From JACDAV01 sp036556145 (GTDB lineage: Bacteria > Chloroflexota > Limnocylindria > Limnocylindrales > CSP1-4): a stretch of DNA of 32,417 bases. A model generated the notes under the pieces. It made no database searches, was not told where the DNA came from, and worked only from the letters and a program-made list of their open reading frames with translations. The DNA lies in the NCBI GenBank assembly GCA_036556145.1, contig DATBKB010000028.1, forward strand, positions 1-32,417, in the 5' to 3' direction. A program made the translations under genes and the position numbers. Below, piece by piece: positions 23,086 through 32,019 of this stretch (positions are counted from its first letter, which is position 1; every line of letters begins with the position of its first letter).

Positions 23086-24059
23086 GCCCGGGTCTTGGGG
23101 TCGAGCGCGTCCCGCAGGCCGTCGCCGACGAAGTTCACGGCGAGGACGGTGAGGATGATGACGAGGCCGGGAAAGAACGGCCACCACCAGTTGCCCTGGT
23201 TGAGGAACTCCTGGGCGCTGGTGAGGATGTTGCCCCAGGTCGGGTTGATGGGGTTGACGCCGAAGCCGAGGAACGAGACGAAGGCCTCGGTGATGATGTT
23301 GCCGGCGATGAGCAGCGACGCCGCGACGACGATCGGGCTGATGGCGTTCGGCAGGATGTGCCGGAAGATGATCCGCTGGTCCGTCACGCCGACCGCCCGG
23401 GCCGCCTCGACGAACTCGCGTTCGCGAATCGACAGGAACAGGCTGCGCACGAGCCTGCTGATCCCCATCCAGCTGAAGAGCCCGAAGATGACGATGATGA
23501 GGACGACGCTGCCGTTGGCGAAGAAGCGGCTCGCGACGAGGATGATGAACAGCAGCGGCAGGCTGAGCATGACGTCGACGATCCGCATGAGCAGGTTGTC
23601 GATGAACCCGCCCATGAAACCGGAGATGGCGCCGACGACGGTCCCGATGAACACGCCGATGAACATGCTCGAAAAGCCGATGAACAGCGACGTCCGGGCG
23701 CCGTTGACGACGAGCTCGAGGACGTCGCGCTGGAGGCGCGCGGTCTCACCGAAGGGGTGGGCCAGCGACGGCGGCCGGCCGATCGTCACGAACTGGTCCG
23801 GCTTGGGGATCGTGTAGAAGTCGTACGGGGCCAGGATCGGCCCGACGACGGCCGCCAGGATGAGCACGGCCAGCATGCCGAGGCCGATGAGCGCCAGCCG
23901 ATGCTTCTTGAACTTCCGCCACGCGAGCTGCCACTGGTTGAGGGAGACCAGGCCGACCTCGTAGTCGACGACCGTCCCCGACTCGTCGGCCGCGGCAGGC
24001 GCCTGGACGGCGTCCGCGACCTGGACCGATTCCGGCAGGGTCGTGTGGATCCGTTCCAT
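23082..24059 (-). CDS. dppC: ABC transporter permease, DppC type (second operon)
   Basis: A 325-residue membrane subunit. A 50-residue cytosolic N-terminus precedes LALIGLGMLAVLILAAVVGPILAPYDF. Then come HPFGETARLQRDVLELVVNGARTSL, GGFIDNLLMRIVDVMLSLP and the coupling loop REREFVEAARAVGVTDQRIIFRHILPN. The C-terminus FVGDGLRDALDPKTRA is classic. The ATG is 10 bp after the dppB stop; its stop overlaps dppD. Confidence 0.93.
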   Translation of the reverse strand: MERIHTTLPESVQVADAVQAPAAADESGTVVDYEVGLVSLNQWQLAWRKFKKHRLALIGLGMLAVLILAAVVGPILAPYDFYTIPKPDQFVTIGRPPSLAHPFGETARLQRDVLELVVNGARTSLFIGFSSMFIGVFIGTVVGAISGFMGGFIDNLLMRIVDVMLSLPLLFIILVASRFFANGSVVLIIVIFGLFSWMGISRLVRSLFLSIREREFVEAARAVGVTDQRIIFRHILPNAISPIVVAASLLIAGNIITEAFVSFLGFGVNPINPTWGNILTSAQEFLNQGNWWWPFFPGLVIILTVLAVNFVGDGLRDALDPKTRA

Positions 24060-24069
24060 CGCCGCGAGC

Positions 24070-25164
24070 CTAGAGCTTGATCCGCGGGTCGACGACGGCG
24101 TACGCGACGTCGGCGATGAGGTTCGCGAGGACCACGAGGACCGATGTCACGAGCAGCACCCCCATGAGCATCGGGTAGTCGTAGTCACGGGTCGCGTCGA
24201 TCGTCAGCCGGCCGATGCCCGGCCACGAGAAGATGGTCTCGGTGACGATCGCGCCCGTGAAGAGGAACGGGATCTCGAGCCCGACGTTCGTCACGAACGG
24301 CAGCATCGCGTTCCGGAACGCGTGCTTGAAGGTGACCGACCGGCCCGGCAGGCCCTTCGCCCGCGCCGTCCGGACGTAGTCCTGGCTGAGCGACTCGATC
24401 ATGCTCGCCCGGACGAAGCGGCTGTCACCGGCGATGTTGACGACGACGAGGGTGAACACCGGCAGCACGAGATGCCAGCCGAGGTCGCCCAGCGCCTTCA
24501 GCGGGTTGTTGAAGAGGAAGTCCCAGTACTTGTCGCTGCCAAACGCCGGCGAGCTGCGGATCGTCGTCATGCCCGACGCAGGCAGGATGTCGAGGCCCGG
24601 CCCGCTGAACGCGTAGATCAGCATGATCCCGAGCCAGAACGTCGGCATCGCGAAGCCGACGTAGCTGAATACCGTGGTCAGGTTGTCGAAGAACGTGTAG
24701 CGCTTGATCGCGGCGAGCGTCCCGATGAGGACCGACAGCGATACCCAGATGAGGAGCGCCAGGCCGGCGAGGATCGCCGTCGGCAGGGCCGCCTTGCCGA
24801 TCCGGCCCGCGACGCTGTCGCCGGTTTCGAGCGAGTGGCCGAAGTCGCCGTGGAGGACGCCGTTCGTCCCGCCGCCGAGCGCGGCCGGGAACACGTTCGG
24901 GACGCCGTTCGCCTGGACGAGGGCCAGCCCGTCCTGCTCCTTGTCGCAGAAGCCCATCCAGCGGCAATACTGGACCGGGATCGGCTGGTCGAGGCCCCAG
25001 GCCTTGATGATCTCGTTGCGCTGGGATTCGGTGATGCGCGGGTTCTGGGCGTACTTCGCGATCGGCCCGCCCGGGGCCGAGAGCAGGATCGCGTAGACGA
25101 CGATGGTGATGCCCAGGAGGACGGGAACCGCCTGGATGACCCGACGGATCACGAACTTGGTCAT
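24070..25164 (-). CDS. dppB: ABC transporter permease, DppB type (second operon)
   Basis: A 364-residue membrane subunit starting MTKFVIRRVIQAVPVLLGIT. It has AWGLDQPIPVQYCRWMG and FGHSLETGDSVAGRI in the periplasmic part and the coupling loop DYVRTARAKGLPGRSVTFKHAFRN. Then come GAIVTETIFSWPGIGRL and the terminal AVVDPRIKL. A Cys/Asp-rich insert (CRWMGFCDKEQDGLALVQANG) enlarges the periplasmic loop. It is separated from the binding-protein gene by 133 bp containing a strong hairpin. Confidence 0.93.
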   Translation of the reverse strand: MTKFVIRRVIQAVPVLLGITIVVYAILLSAPGGPIAKYAQNPRITESQRNEIIKAWGLDQPIPVQYCRWMGFCDKEQDGLALVQANGVPNVFPAALGGGTNGVLHGDFGHSLETGDSVAGRIGKAALPTAILAGLALLIWVSLSVLIGTLAAIKRYTFFDNLTTVFSYVGFAMPTFWLGIMLIYAFSGPGLDILPASGMTTIRSSPAFGSDKYWDFLFNNPLKALGDLGWHLVLPVFTLVVVNIAGDSRFVRASMIESLSQDYVRTARAKGLPGRSVTFKHAFRNAMLPFVTNVGLEIPFLFTGAIVTETIFSWPGIGRLTIDATRDYDYPMLMGVLLVTSVLVVLANLIADVAYAVVDPRIKL

Positions 25165-25223
25165 CGCCTGCTGCTCCTGTCTGCCAGCCGAGCGTGGTCG
25201 AGTGGCGACATCCTAGTTGAGTG

Positions 25224-25256
25224 CGACTCGGGGCGCCCGTGGGGCGCCCCGAGTCG
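25224..25256 (-). terminator. Perfect 15-bp hairpin between the binding protein and permeases (second operon)
   Basis: CGACTCGGGGCGCCC and its exact complement GGGCGCCCCGAGTCG flank a 3-nt loop. It lies 41 bp after the binding-protein stop in the direction of transcription, with no T-run. It occupies the same place as the hairpin of the first operon and probably sets the binding-protein to permease expression ratio. Confidence 0.6.
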
Positions 25257-25297
25257 GTACGTGGTCGTCGATCAGGCCGTTCGGCCGGGAGAGCCGA

Positions 25298-27127
25298 TCA
25301 GCCGCCCTTGCGGAACCAGTCCCAGGCGTTCCACATGCTGCTCGACAGCGTCCCGTTGGCGAAGAAGTTGCCGAGTTCGGGGCTGTGCAGCTCGACGTTC
25401 TTGCGGTAGTAGAGCGGGACCTCGAGGGTCTCGTCCACGTAGATCTGCTGGAACGTCGCCATGGCTTCCTGGACCTTGGCGAAGTCGACGTTGTCCTTGA
25501 CGGTGTCGAGGGCCTCGTCGACGGCCGGGATCGAGATCTGGGCCTCGTTCTGGCCTTCCGGCCGGAACTGGCTCGAGTGGTAGATGTAGTAGTTGCCGAG
25601 CGGGTCGGGCGAGCTGCTGTAGGCATGCTCGGCCACGTCGAAGTTGTTGTGGGCCAGGTTGCACGGCGTGTCGTCGTTCGACTGGCCGTAGACCTGGAAG
25701 ATGGCGGTGGTCGCGTCGACCGGGTGGACGACCGCCTTGATGCCGATCTCGTCGAGCCACGACGCGATGAGCGCGAGCGTGTCCTGGCGGACCTGCCGCG
25801 TCGTCGTGCACAGCTCGATGATCGCCTTCAGGCCGTCCTTCTCACGGACGCCGTCGCTACCGACGGTCCAGCCCGCGTCGTCGAGGGCCTTCTTGGCGGC
25901 CTCGAGATCCTGGGTCGACGACCCTTCCTGGGGCACGTAGAACCAGGCCGACGGGCTGGTGTTCGTCTGAGCGATCTCGGCATTGCCGCCGAGGAGCTGG
26001 GTGTTGATTCGTTCCTTGTCGACCGCGAGCTTGAGGGCTTCGCGGATCGCCGGATCGGACACCGGGCAGCCCGTGCCGCGATCCTTGACCTCGGCGTTGC
26101 GGGAGCAGCGCTCCTTGCCGTGGTTGGGTCGGAGGAACTCGTAGAGGAGGGCCGGGATGGCGCTGACCTCTTCGCCGAGATCCTGGACTGCGGGGATGTC
26201 CGAGTCCTGGAGGTCGGTCGCGACGTCGACTTCGCCGCTCTTGTAGCCGGCGATCATGCCCGGCACGTCGCCATACCACTTGAAGATGAGCGATTCGAGG
26301 TAGGCCTTGTGGCCGTTGTCACCCGGGCTCGTGAAGTTGTCGTTCCGGACCAGGCGCAGGTCCTGGCCGGGGGTCTGCGACTCGAACTTGAACGGGCCGT
26401 TGGTCGGGATGTCGGCCACGACGTCCGCCGTGAAGCCGGCGCCGTTGAGCTGATCCGCGATCGGGAACTTGTCCAGCCAGTCCTTGCGGAGGGGCGAGCT
26501 GAACATCGCGATGTAGCCCTCGAAGATCTTGCTGAAGTGCAGGACCATCTCGGTGTCCGACTTGCACTCGAAGTTCGTGATGTCCTCGTGGCCGGACTTG
26601 ACGACCGCCACGTTGGCCTCGTCCATGACCCACTGCCACGCGTACTTGTAGTCGTCGCAGGTCACGGCCTTGCCGTCAGACCACTTGATGTTGTCGCGCA
26701 GCTTCCAGGTCACCGTCATCGCGTCGCCACCCTGGCCGAGCACGACGCCGCCGTTGTCGAGGGTCGGGATCTCCTCCGCCTCGTAGGCGTAGTACTTGAA
26801 GTCGTGGGTGAAGACGATGAGGCTGGCGAACGCCGCCGCGGAGACGTTGGCAAACGTCACCTGGCCGACGTAGTACGGGTTCTGGGCGCCGCCCTCCTGC
26901 CAGTCACCGACGACGACCGTGCCGCCGTCCGTGCCCGCCTCGGGCGCGTAGTCCGTCTGGAACAGGCTGGCCGGGTCGAACGCGCCCTGCGACGCGGTCG
27001 GCGAACCGGACGCCGGTGGCTGGCTCGCTCCCGTGGAGCCGGACGGCGACTGGCTCGTCGCCGCGGGCCCACAGGCGGAGACGACGATCGCCCCCACTGC
27101 GAGCAGCCCGAAGAGGCGTTTGCGCAT
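25298..27127 (-). CDS. Peptide-type ABC substrate-binding lipoprotein, canonical domain order (SBP-3)
   Basis: A 609-residue lipoprotein (GAIVVSAC, Cys19) with a Ser/Gly/Pro tether. Unlike the two paralogues in the first operon it follows the normal SBP_bac_5 order: GGTVVVGDWQEGGAQNPYY at the mature N-terminus, WKLRDNIKWSDGKAVTCDDY near residue 145, then DTEMVLHFSKIFEGYIAMF, NGPFKFESQTPG, VSDPAIREALKLAVDKERI, KKALDDAGW, WLDEIGIKAVV and a C-terminal LEVPLYYRKNVELHSPEL. It starts with ATG, 6 nt after GGGAGGA. A sigma-70-like promoter lies about 150 bp upstream. The ligand, probably a peptide, cannot be read from sequence. Confidence 0.92.
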   Translation of the reverse strand: MRKRLFGLLAVGAIVVSACGPAATSQSPSGSTGASQPPASGSPTASQGAFDPASLFQTDYAPEAGTDGGTVVVGDWQEGGAQNPYYVGQVTFANVSAAAFASLIVFTHDFKYYAYEAEEIPTLDNGGVVLGQGGDAMTVTWKLRDNIKWSDGKAVTCDDYKYAWQWVMDEANVAVVKSGHEDITNFECKSDTEMVLHFSKIFEGYIAMFSSPLRKDWLDKFPIADQLNGAGFTADVVADIPTNGPFKFESQTPGQDLRLVRNDNFTSPGDNGHKAYLESLIFKWYGDVPGMIAGYKSGEVDVATDLQDSDIPAVQDLGEEVSAIPALLYEFLRPNHGKERCSRNAEVKDRGTGCPVSDPAIREALKLAVDKERINTQLLGGNAEIAQTNTSPSAWFYVPQEGSSTQDLEAAKKALDDAGWTVGSDGVREKDGLKAIIELCTTTRQVRQDTLALIASWLDEIGIKAVVHPVDATTAIFQVYGQSNDDTPCNLAHNNFDVAEHAYSSSPDPLGNYYIYHSSQFRPEGQNEAQISIPAVDEALDTVKDNVDFAKVQEAMATFQQIYVDETLEVPLYYRKNVELHSPELGNFFANGTLSSSMWNAWDWFRKGG

Positions 27128-27278
27128 CTAGGATCCTCCCACTGGTCTGGTGTACCCAGGTCTCGGTCTGGTCTTCCGAGGTCTTCGCGTTGGTCGCCGC
27201 CGGTCTGGCCTCAGCCCGCTCTCCCAGGCAGGCACGAACGAAGCCATGCGGTCGGTCGGACCCGCGAAGTTGGCGCGA

Positions 27279-27307
27279 ATTCTCGTGACCACCCCCGAAC
27301 GTGTCAA
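27279..27307 (-). promoter_or_regulatory. Sigma-70-type promoter of the second transporter operon
   Basis: On the minus strand TTGACA (27302-27307, full consensus), a 17-nt spacer and GAGAAT (27279-27284, 4/6) point at SBP-3. The -35 overlaps the stop codon of the upstream anti-sigma gene. The transcript would have a leader of about 145 nt. Confidence 0.6.
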
Positions 27308-27882
27308 GTCGCCGTCACGGGCGGTCGTTCGATCCTCCTCGTGCTCACCTCCTTCCCCGCCGGCCGGATACCGTCGGGGTAGTTCACGATGACGCTCCCG
27401 CCACGTTCGGCGGGGCGGTGGGTGCGATTGCCGACGCCGACGGCAGCGATGAACGCCGCCTCGGCCTGGAGATCGCGGATGAGGGCCGGCGAGCGGTAGC
27501 CGGAGCCCTCGACGGGCTGGGCGTTCGAGCCGGTGCTCGCCGGCCACACGACGACGGCGACGAGCAGGACGCTGACCATGCTGCCCGCGAGCCGCAGCCG
27601 GCCGAGCCAGCTCGCCCGGCGGGCGTCGAGGCGCGAGCGCTGGACGCGCGCCAGGAGGCGCTCCCAGGCGTCGGGTCGTGCCGTGACCGAGCGGGCGAGC
27701 TCGCCGCGGCGACGAAGCGACGCGACGAGGAGCGCGATCTCGGTGAGCTCCGTCTCGCAGCGATGGCACCGATCGAGGTGATCGAACGCCGCGGGCGCGG
27801 ACGGGCCCCGGGTCCCGTCGACGACGACCTCGAGCAGGTCCGGCCGGAACTGCCGGCACGAGGTCTCGCGCCAGCGGTTCAT
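27304..27882 (-). CDS. Anti-sigma factor with zinc-finger (ZAS-like) motif
   Basis: A 192-residue membrane protein that should hold the sigma factor encoded just upstream. The cytosolic part contains AFDHLDRCHRCETELTE, an H-x3-C-x2-C motif of zinc-binding anti-sigma domains, about residues 33-49. One membrane segment (AGSMVSVLLVAVVVWP) follows near residue 95-110. The external part is about 75 residues and ends in a basic segment. The ATG overlaps the sigma stop by 4 nt (ATGA), the usual coupled arrangement. The signal it senses is unknown. The first residues (MNRWRETSCRQFRPDLLEVV) hold one further Cys. Confidence 0.82.
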   Translation of the reverse strand: MNRWRETSCRQFRPDLLEVVVDGTRGPSAPAAFDHLDRCHRCETELTEIALLVASLRRRGELARSVTARPDAWERLLARVQRSRLDARRASWLGRLRLAGSMVSVLLVAVVVWPASTGSNAQPVEGSGYRSPALIRDLQAEAAFIAAVGVGNRTHRPAERGGSVIVNYPDGIRPAGKEVSTRRIERPPVTAT

Positions 27883-28625
27883 CGGCTCGACTCCGCCTGG
27901 GTCGGCGCTGCTGCCGGATCGGCATCCGCGACCCGGCCGTCCGCGGCGCGGCCCTCGTCGGAGCGGGCGAGGATGTCGCGCAGCCGGTGGAGCGCGTAGT
28001 GGAGCCGCGACTTGACGGTCCCGGGCCGGATCCCGAGGAGCGTCGAGGTCTCCTGGAGCGACAGACCGTGGAGGTAGCGCAGGACGACGACGCTCTGCTG
28101 GCCGGGCGGCAGCGAGGCGATGCCCTCGCCGAGGGATCGGTTCATCTCCTGGCGCTCGGCCCACTCGTGCGGCTCGTCGCTGCCGTCGCTCAGCGCGTGG
28201 GCCGAATCCGCGATCGGCTCGACCGGCAGCTTCTTGCGGACGAGCCGCGAATAGCACAGGTTGAGCGCCACGCGGTGGAGCCATGGGAGCGGCGAGCGAT
28301 CGGTGTGGAGGGTCGCCCGGTGCCGGTAGGCACGGACGAACGTGTCCTGGAGGACCTCCTCCGCCACGTCCCGATCACCGGTGAGGCCATAGGCCGTCCG
28401 GTAGATGAAGACCCGGTGCCGGTTGAAGAGCGCCTCGAACGCATCGAGATCGTCCGCCTGGAGGAGGCGCACGAGCTCGAGGTCCGAGTGGGCGGCGTAT
28501 TCGTTTCTGGCGGCGACCGGGCTGAGGCCGGCGTCGTCGATGTCCGTGCTCCGCTGCATGGAGAGGGACGCTTTCCTGACCATACGCGGGGATCCCCCAA
28601 AAGGTTCATTCCCGCGTGGCGCCAT
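27879..28625 (-). CDS. ECF-type RNA polymerase sigma factor
   Basis: A 248-residue sigma-70 family protein. Region 2 is LVRLLQADDLDAFEALFNRH ... YGLTGDRDVAEEVLQDTFVRAYRHR, and region 4 is IASLPPGQQSVVVLRYLHGLS ... TLLGIRPGTVKSRLHYALHRLR, a helix-turn-helix for -35 recognition. A 40-residue N-terminal extension and an acidic Ala-rich C-terminal tail are extra. The ATG at 28625 has AGGAGG 4 nt upstream; later in-frame ATGs lack such a site. It lies 8 bp after gcvPB and is probably cotranscribed with the glycine cleavage genes in part. It is coupled to the anti-sigma gene. Confidence 0.9.
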   Translation of the reverse strand: MAPRGNEPFGGSPRMVRKASLSMQRSTDIDDAGLSPVAARNEYAAHSDLELVRLLQADDLDAFEALFNRHRVFIYRTAYGLTGDRDVAEEVLQDTFVRAYRHRATLHTDRSPLPWLHRVALNLCYSRLVRKKLPVEPIADSAHALSDGSDEPHEWAERQEMNRSLGEGIASLPPGQQSVVVLRYLHGLSLQETSTLLGIRPGTVKSRLHYALHRLRDILARSDEGRAADGRVADADPAAAPTQAESSR

Positions 28626-28633
28626 GATCCCTC

Positions 28634-30133
28634 CTAATCGGGGCAAGGCATGGTGCGTCCAGTCATCGGCCGCCAGCGGAGGTTGGGCTGGCGGGCGGCG
28701 GTCGCCTCGTCGAGGCGCCGAACCGGGGCCGTGTGAGGCGCGCTGGTGACGGTCGCGGGCTCGGTCTCGGCCTCCCGGGCGATCGCCAGGAGGGCTTCGG
28801 CGAAGGCGTCAAGGGTCTCGACCGACTCGGTCTCGGTGGGCTCGATGAGCATGCCCTCCTCGACGATCAGCGGGAAGTAGATCGTGGGCGGATGGAAGCC
28901 GTGGTCGATGAGCCGCTTCGCGATGTCGAGGGTGCGAACGCCGGTCCGCTTCCGAATGCCGGCCGCGGAGGCGACGAACTCGTGCTTGCACGGCCGGTCG
29001 TACGGGATCTCGTACGCCGACGCGACGCGGTGCTTGAGGTAGTTGGCAGCGAGCACCGCGTCCTCGCTGACGCGGCGCAACCCCGAGCCGCCATGCGCGG
29101 AGATGTAGGCGTAGGCCCGCACGAGGACGCCGGTGTTGCCGACGAAACTGCGAAGGCGCCCGATCGACGTCGATCGCTCGCCGGGTCGCTCGAGTCGGAA
29201 TGTCCCGTCCTCCGACTTGAGCACGCGCGGCGTCGGCAGGAACGGCAGCAGCCTCTCGCCCACCCCGACGGGCCCCGCGCCGGGCCCGCCGCCGCCGTGG
29301 GGCGTCGAGAACGTCTTGTGGACGTTGAAGTGCATGACGTCGAAGCCGGCGGCGCCGGGCTTGAAGCGGCCGAGGATCGCGTTGAGGTTCGCGCCGTCCA
29401 TGTACGCCAGGGCGCCCGCGGCGTGGACCTCCTCGAGCAGCTCGCCGATCCGCTTCTCGAACAGGCCGAGCGTCGAGGGGTTCGTGATCATCACGGCGGC
29501 GGTGCGCGGGCCGAGCGCCGCCCGGAAACGGTCGACGTCGACGCCGCCGTCGGCGGCCGAGGGGATCGTGATCGTCCGGAAGCCGGCCATCGTCGCGGTC
29601 GCTGGATTCGTGCCGTGTGAGGAGTCCGGGACGAGGACCTCGTCCCGCTCGGGCTCGCCGCGGCTGCGGTGGTACGCCCGGATCATCAGGATGCCGGTGA
29701 GCTCGCCCTGGGCGCCGGCGGCCGGCTGCAGCGTCACCGCCTTCATGCCGCCGATCTCGGCGAGCGCGCGCTCGAGCTCCCAGAGCATTTCGAGCGTCCC
29801 CTGCGCCGCCTCGTCCGGCGCGAACGGATGGAGATTCGCGAACCCGGGCAGCCTCGCGGCCCACTCGTTCAGCTTCGGGTTGAACTTCATCGTGCACGAG
29901 CCCAGCGGATAGAAGCCCGTGTCGATCGCGTAGTTGAGCTGCGAGAGGTTGACGTAGTGGCGGACGACCTCCGGCTCGTTGAGCTCCGGCAGGGCCGGCG
30001 GCAGCTCACGCCGCGCCGACGCCGGGATCCGGTCGAGCGCGTCCTTCGGCGGGTGCGCGATCTTGTCGCCGCCGCGGCCCGGCCGCGACCGCTCGGCGAG
30101 CGTCGGCTGGAGGCGCTGCCCGACGACGGACAT
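28634..30133 (-). CDS. gcvPB: Glycine dehydrogenase (decarboxylating) subunit 2
   Basis: The C-terminal half of the glycine cleavage P-protein, as a 499-residue separate subunit. It decarboxylates glycine with PLP and passes aminomethyl to the lipoyl arm of GcvH. NYAIDTGFYPLGSCTMKFNPK (68-88) and LQPAAGAQGELTG are family signatures, and the PLP lysine is K273 in HFNVHKTFSTPHGGGGPG. Further on come EIPYDRPCKHEFV and PTIYFPLIVEEGMLIEPTETE. The ATG overlaps the gcvPA stop by one base (TGATG). The last 40 residues are a variable tail. Confidence 0.96.
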   Translation of the reverse strand: MSVVGQRLQPTLAERSRPGRGGDKIAHPPKDALDRIPASARRELPPALPELNEPEVVRHYVNLSQLNYAIDTGFYPLGSCTMKFNPKLNEWAARLPGFANLHPFAPDEAAQGTLEMLWELERALAEIGGMKAVTLQPAAGAQGELTGILMIRAYHRSRGEPERDEVLVPDSSHGTNPATATMAGFRTITIPSAADGGVDVDRFRAALGPRTAAVMITNPSTLGLFEKRIGELLEEVHAAGALAYMDGANLNAILGRFKPGAAGFDVMHFNVHKTFSTPHGGGGPGAGPVGVGERLLPFLPTPRVLKSEDGTFRLERPGERSTSIGRLRSFVGNTGVLVRAYAYISAHGGSGLRRVSEDAVLAANYLKHRVASAYEIPYDRPCKHEFVASAAGIRKRTGVRTLDIAKRLIDHGFHPPTIYFPLIVEEGMLIEPTETESVETLDAFAEALLAIAREAETEPATVTSAPHTAPVRRLDEATAARQPNLRWRPMTGRTMPCPD

Positions 30134-31572
30134 CAGGAGCGAGCCTCGGCGGCCACGCGCGGCCGCGAGCCGGGGGACCGATCCGCGGACGACGGGGCGC
30201 CGGCGCGCCCGTCCCGCCCCCCGATGAGCTCGCCGAGCGTCCGGCCGAACCGCTCGATCTCGTCGGCGGTCGTGAGCTCGGTCGCGCACACGAGCAGCGC
30301 GTCCTCGAGCGCCGGGTCGTCCGGCACGGCGTCGGCGAGGACGAGCCCGCCGAGCACGCCCCGATCCAGGAGCGCCCGGTGGACGCGCCGCGCGTCGGGC
30401 ACGCGGACGGCGAATTCGTTCAGGTACGGGCCGGGATGGAGGCGCGGCGCCCCGGCTCCCGCGAGGACCGCCTCGAGCTCGGCCGCGCGTGCCGCACCGA
30501 GGGCGGCCACGTCGCGCAGCCCGTGCGGCCCGATCGTCGCGAGATAGATGCTCGCGGCGAGGGCGAGCAGCGCCTGGTTGGTGCAGATGTTGCTTGCTGC
30601 GCGGTCCCGCCGGATGTCCTGCTCGCGCGCGCGGAGCGTCATGACGAATGCCCGCTTGCCGTCGAGATCGGTCGTCATCCCGACGAGCCGGCCCGGGATC
30701 TGACGCACGAGGTCGTTCGTCGAGGCGAGGAGCCCGAGGTAGGGCCCGCCGTACTGCGGCGGGATCCCGAGGGGCTGGCCCTCGCCAGCGGCGATGTCGG
30801 CCCCGTACGCGCCGGGCGGGGCGAGGACGGCGAGCGAGACCGGCTCGACGACGGCGACGAAGAGCGCCCCCGAGGCATGGGCGAGCTCCGCTGCTCGCGG
30901 CATCGACTCGAGGAGGCCGTAGAAGTTCGGCTGGGCGACGACGACCCCGGCGACGGGCGGCTCGTCGGCGAGGAGGCGCTCGAGCGCGGCGATGTCGGTC
31001 GTACCGGCCGCATCGCCCTCGGCGACCGTGGGGATCTCCTCGACTCGTAGGCCGGCGCCAAAGTAGGTCGCGACCGTGGCCCGGTAGTGCGGATGGACCG
31101 CCCGCGACACGAGGACGCGGTCGCGGCGCGTCTGCCGGCAGGCCATGAGCGCCGCCTCGGCCGTCGCCGCCGCGCCGTCGTAGTGCGACGCCGAGACGAC
31201 GTCCAGGCCGGTCAGCTCGGCGATGAGCGACTCGTACTCGTAGATGCTCTGGAGCGTGCCCTGGCTGACCTCCGGCTGGTACGGCGTGTACGCCGTGTAC
31301 CACTCGCCGCGGAGGAGCAGCTGGTCGACCGCGGCCGGCGTCCAGTGCCGGTAGACGCCGGCGCCCAGGAAGGACGCGACGTCGGTTCGGTTCCGGCCGG
31401 CGAGGGCGGCGAGGCGGGTCGCCAGCGCGAGCTCCGGCTCGGGCTCCGGCAGCGCCAGGCCGCCGGCCCGCAGCGCCTCGGGGATGTCGGCGAACAGCTC
31501 GTCGACCGACTCGATGCCGAGGGCCGCAAGCATCCGCTCGCGGTCGTCGGCGGTGTGTGGACCGTACGGCAT
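30133..31572 (-). CDS. gcvPA: Glycine dehydrogenase (decarboxylating) subunit 1
   Basis: The N-terminal half of the split P-protein, 479 residues, partner of GcvPB. It has MPYGPHTADDRERMLAALGI, SFLGAGVYRHWTPAAVDQLL, WYTAYTPYQPEVSQGTLQSI, YEYESLIAELTGLDVVSAS, PLGIPPQYGGPYLGLLAS and QDIRRDRAASNICTNQALLAL, all standard GcvPA blocks. It starts 4 bp after gcvH. A variable Arg/Ser-rich tail follows the conserved end. Confidence 0.96.
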   Translation of the reverse strand: MPYGPHTADDRERMLAALGIESVDELFADIPEALRAGGLALPEPEPELALATRLAALAGRNRTDVASFLGAGVYRHWTPAAVDQLLLRGEWYTAYTPYQPEVSQGTLQSIYEYESLIAELTGLDVVSASHYDGAAATAEAALMACRQTRRDRVLVSRAVHPHYRATVATYFGAGLRVEEIPTVAEGDAAGTTDIAALERLLADEPPVAGVVVAQPNFYGLLESMPRAAELAHASGALFVAVVEPVSLAVLAPPGAYGADIAAGEGQPLGIPPQYGGPYLGLLASTNDLVRQIPGRLVGMTTDLDGKRAFVMTLRAREQDIRRDRAASNICTNQALLALAASIYLATIGPHGLRDVAALGAARAAELEAVLAGAGAPRLHPGPYLNEFAVRVPDARRVHRALLDRGVLGGLVLADAVPDDPALEDALLVCATELTTADEIERFGRTLGELIGGRDGRAGAPSSADRSPGSRPRVAAEARS

Positions 31573-31576
31573 CCCG

Positions 31577-31954
31577 TCAGGACTCGGCGACCAGCGCGTC
31601 GTACGCGGCGGCGTCGAGAAGCTCGTCGATCTGCGCCGGCTCGGCGATCCGGACCTTGAGCATCCAGCCGCCGCCGAACGGGTCCTGGTTGACGAGCTCG
31701 GGCTGCGACGCGAGCGCGGCGTTCGGCGCGACGACGTCGCCGGTGACCGGCGCGAAAAGGTCGCTCACGGCCTTGACCGACTCGACGACGCCGAACGTCT
31801 TGAACTGCTCGACCGAGCCGCCGGCCGGCAGCTCGACGAAGACGATGTCGCCGAGCTGGCCTGCCGCGTAGTCGGTGATCCCGATCGTGGCCTCGTCCCC
31901 GTCCACCCGGACCCACTCGTGGTCCTTCGTGTATCGCAGATCACGGGGCACCAT
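31577..31954 (-). CDS. gcvH: Glycine cleavage system H protein
   Basis: A 125-residue lipoyl carrier shuttling the aminomethyl group from the P-protein to the T-protein. It contains YTKDHEWVRVDGDEATIGIT, LGDIVFVELP and the lipoylation motif GVVESVKAVSDLFAPVTG with K61, plus NQDPFGGGWMLKVRI. Length is normal. The ATG is preceded by GAGGAGGAG. It sits between gcvT (65 bp upstream) and gcvPA. Confidence 0.96.
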   Translation of the reverse strand: MVPRDLRYTKDHEWVRVDGDEATIGITDYAAGQLGDIVFVELPAGGSVEQFKTFGVVESVKAVSDLFAPVTGDVVAPNAALASQPELVNQDPFGGGWMLKVRIAEPAQIDELLDAAAYDALVAES

Positions 31955-32019
31955 CGGGACGCTCTCCTCCTCGGGCTTGGGCTTCGGGCGCCGTGAGCCC
32001 GGACGCTGCCGCGTGCCGC

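Noticed and set aside
25217..27382. Long plus-strand frame (721 codons) opposite SBP-3
   Set aside because: Antisense shadow of a clear substrate-binding protein with proper start and ribosome-binding site.
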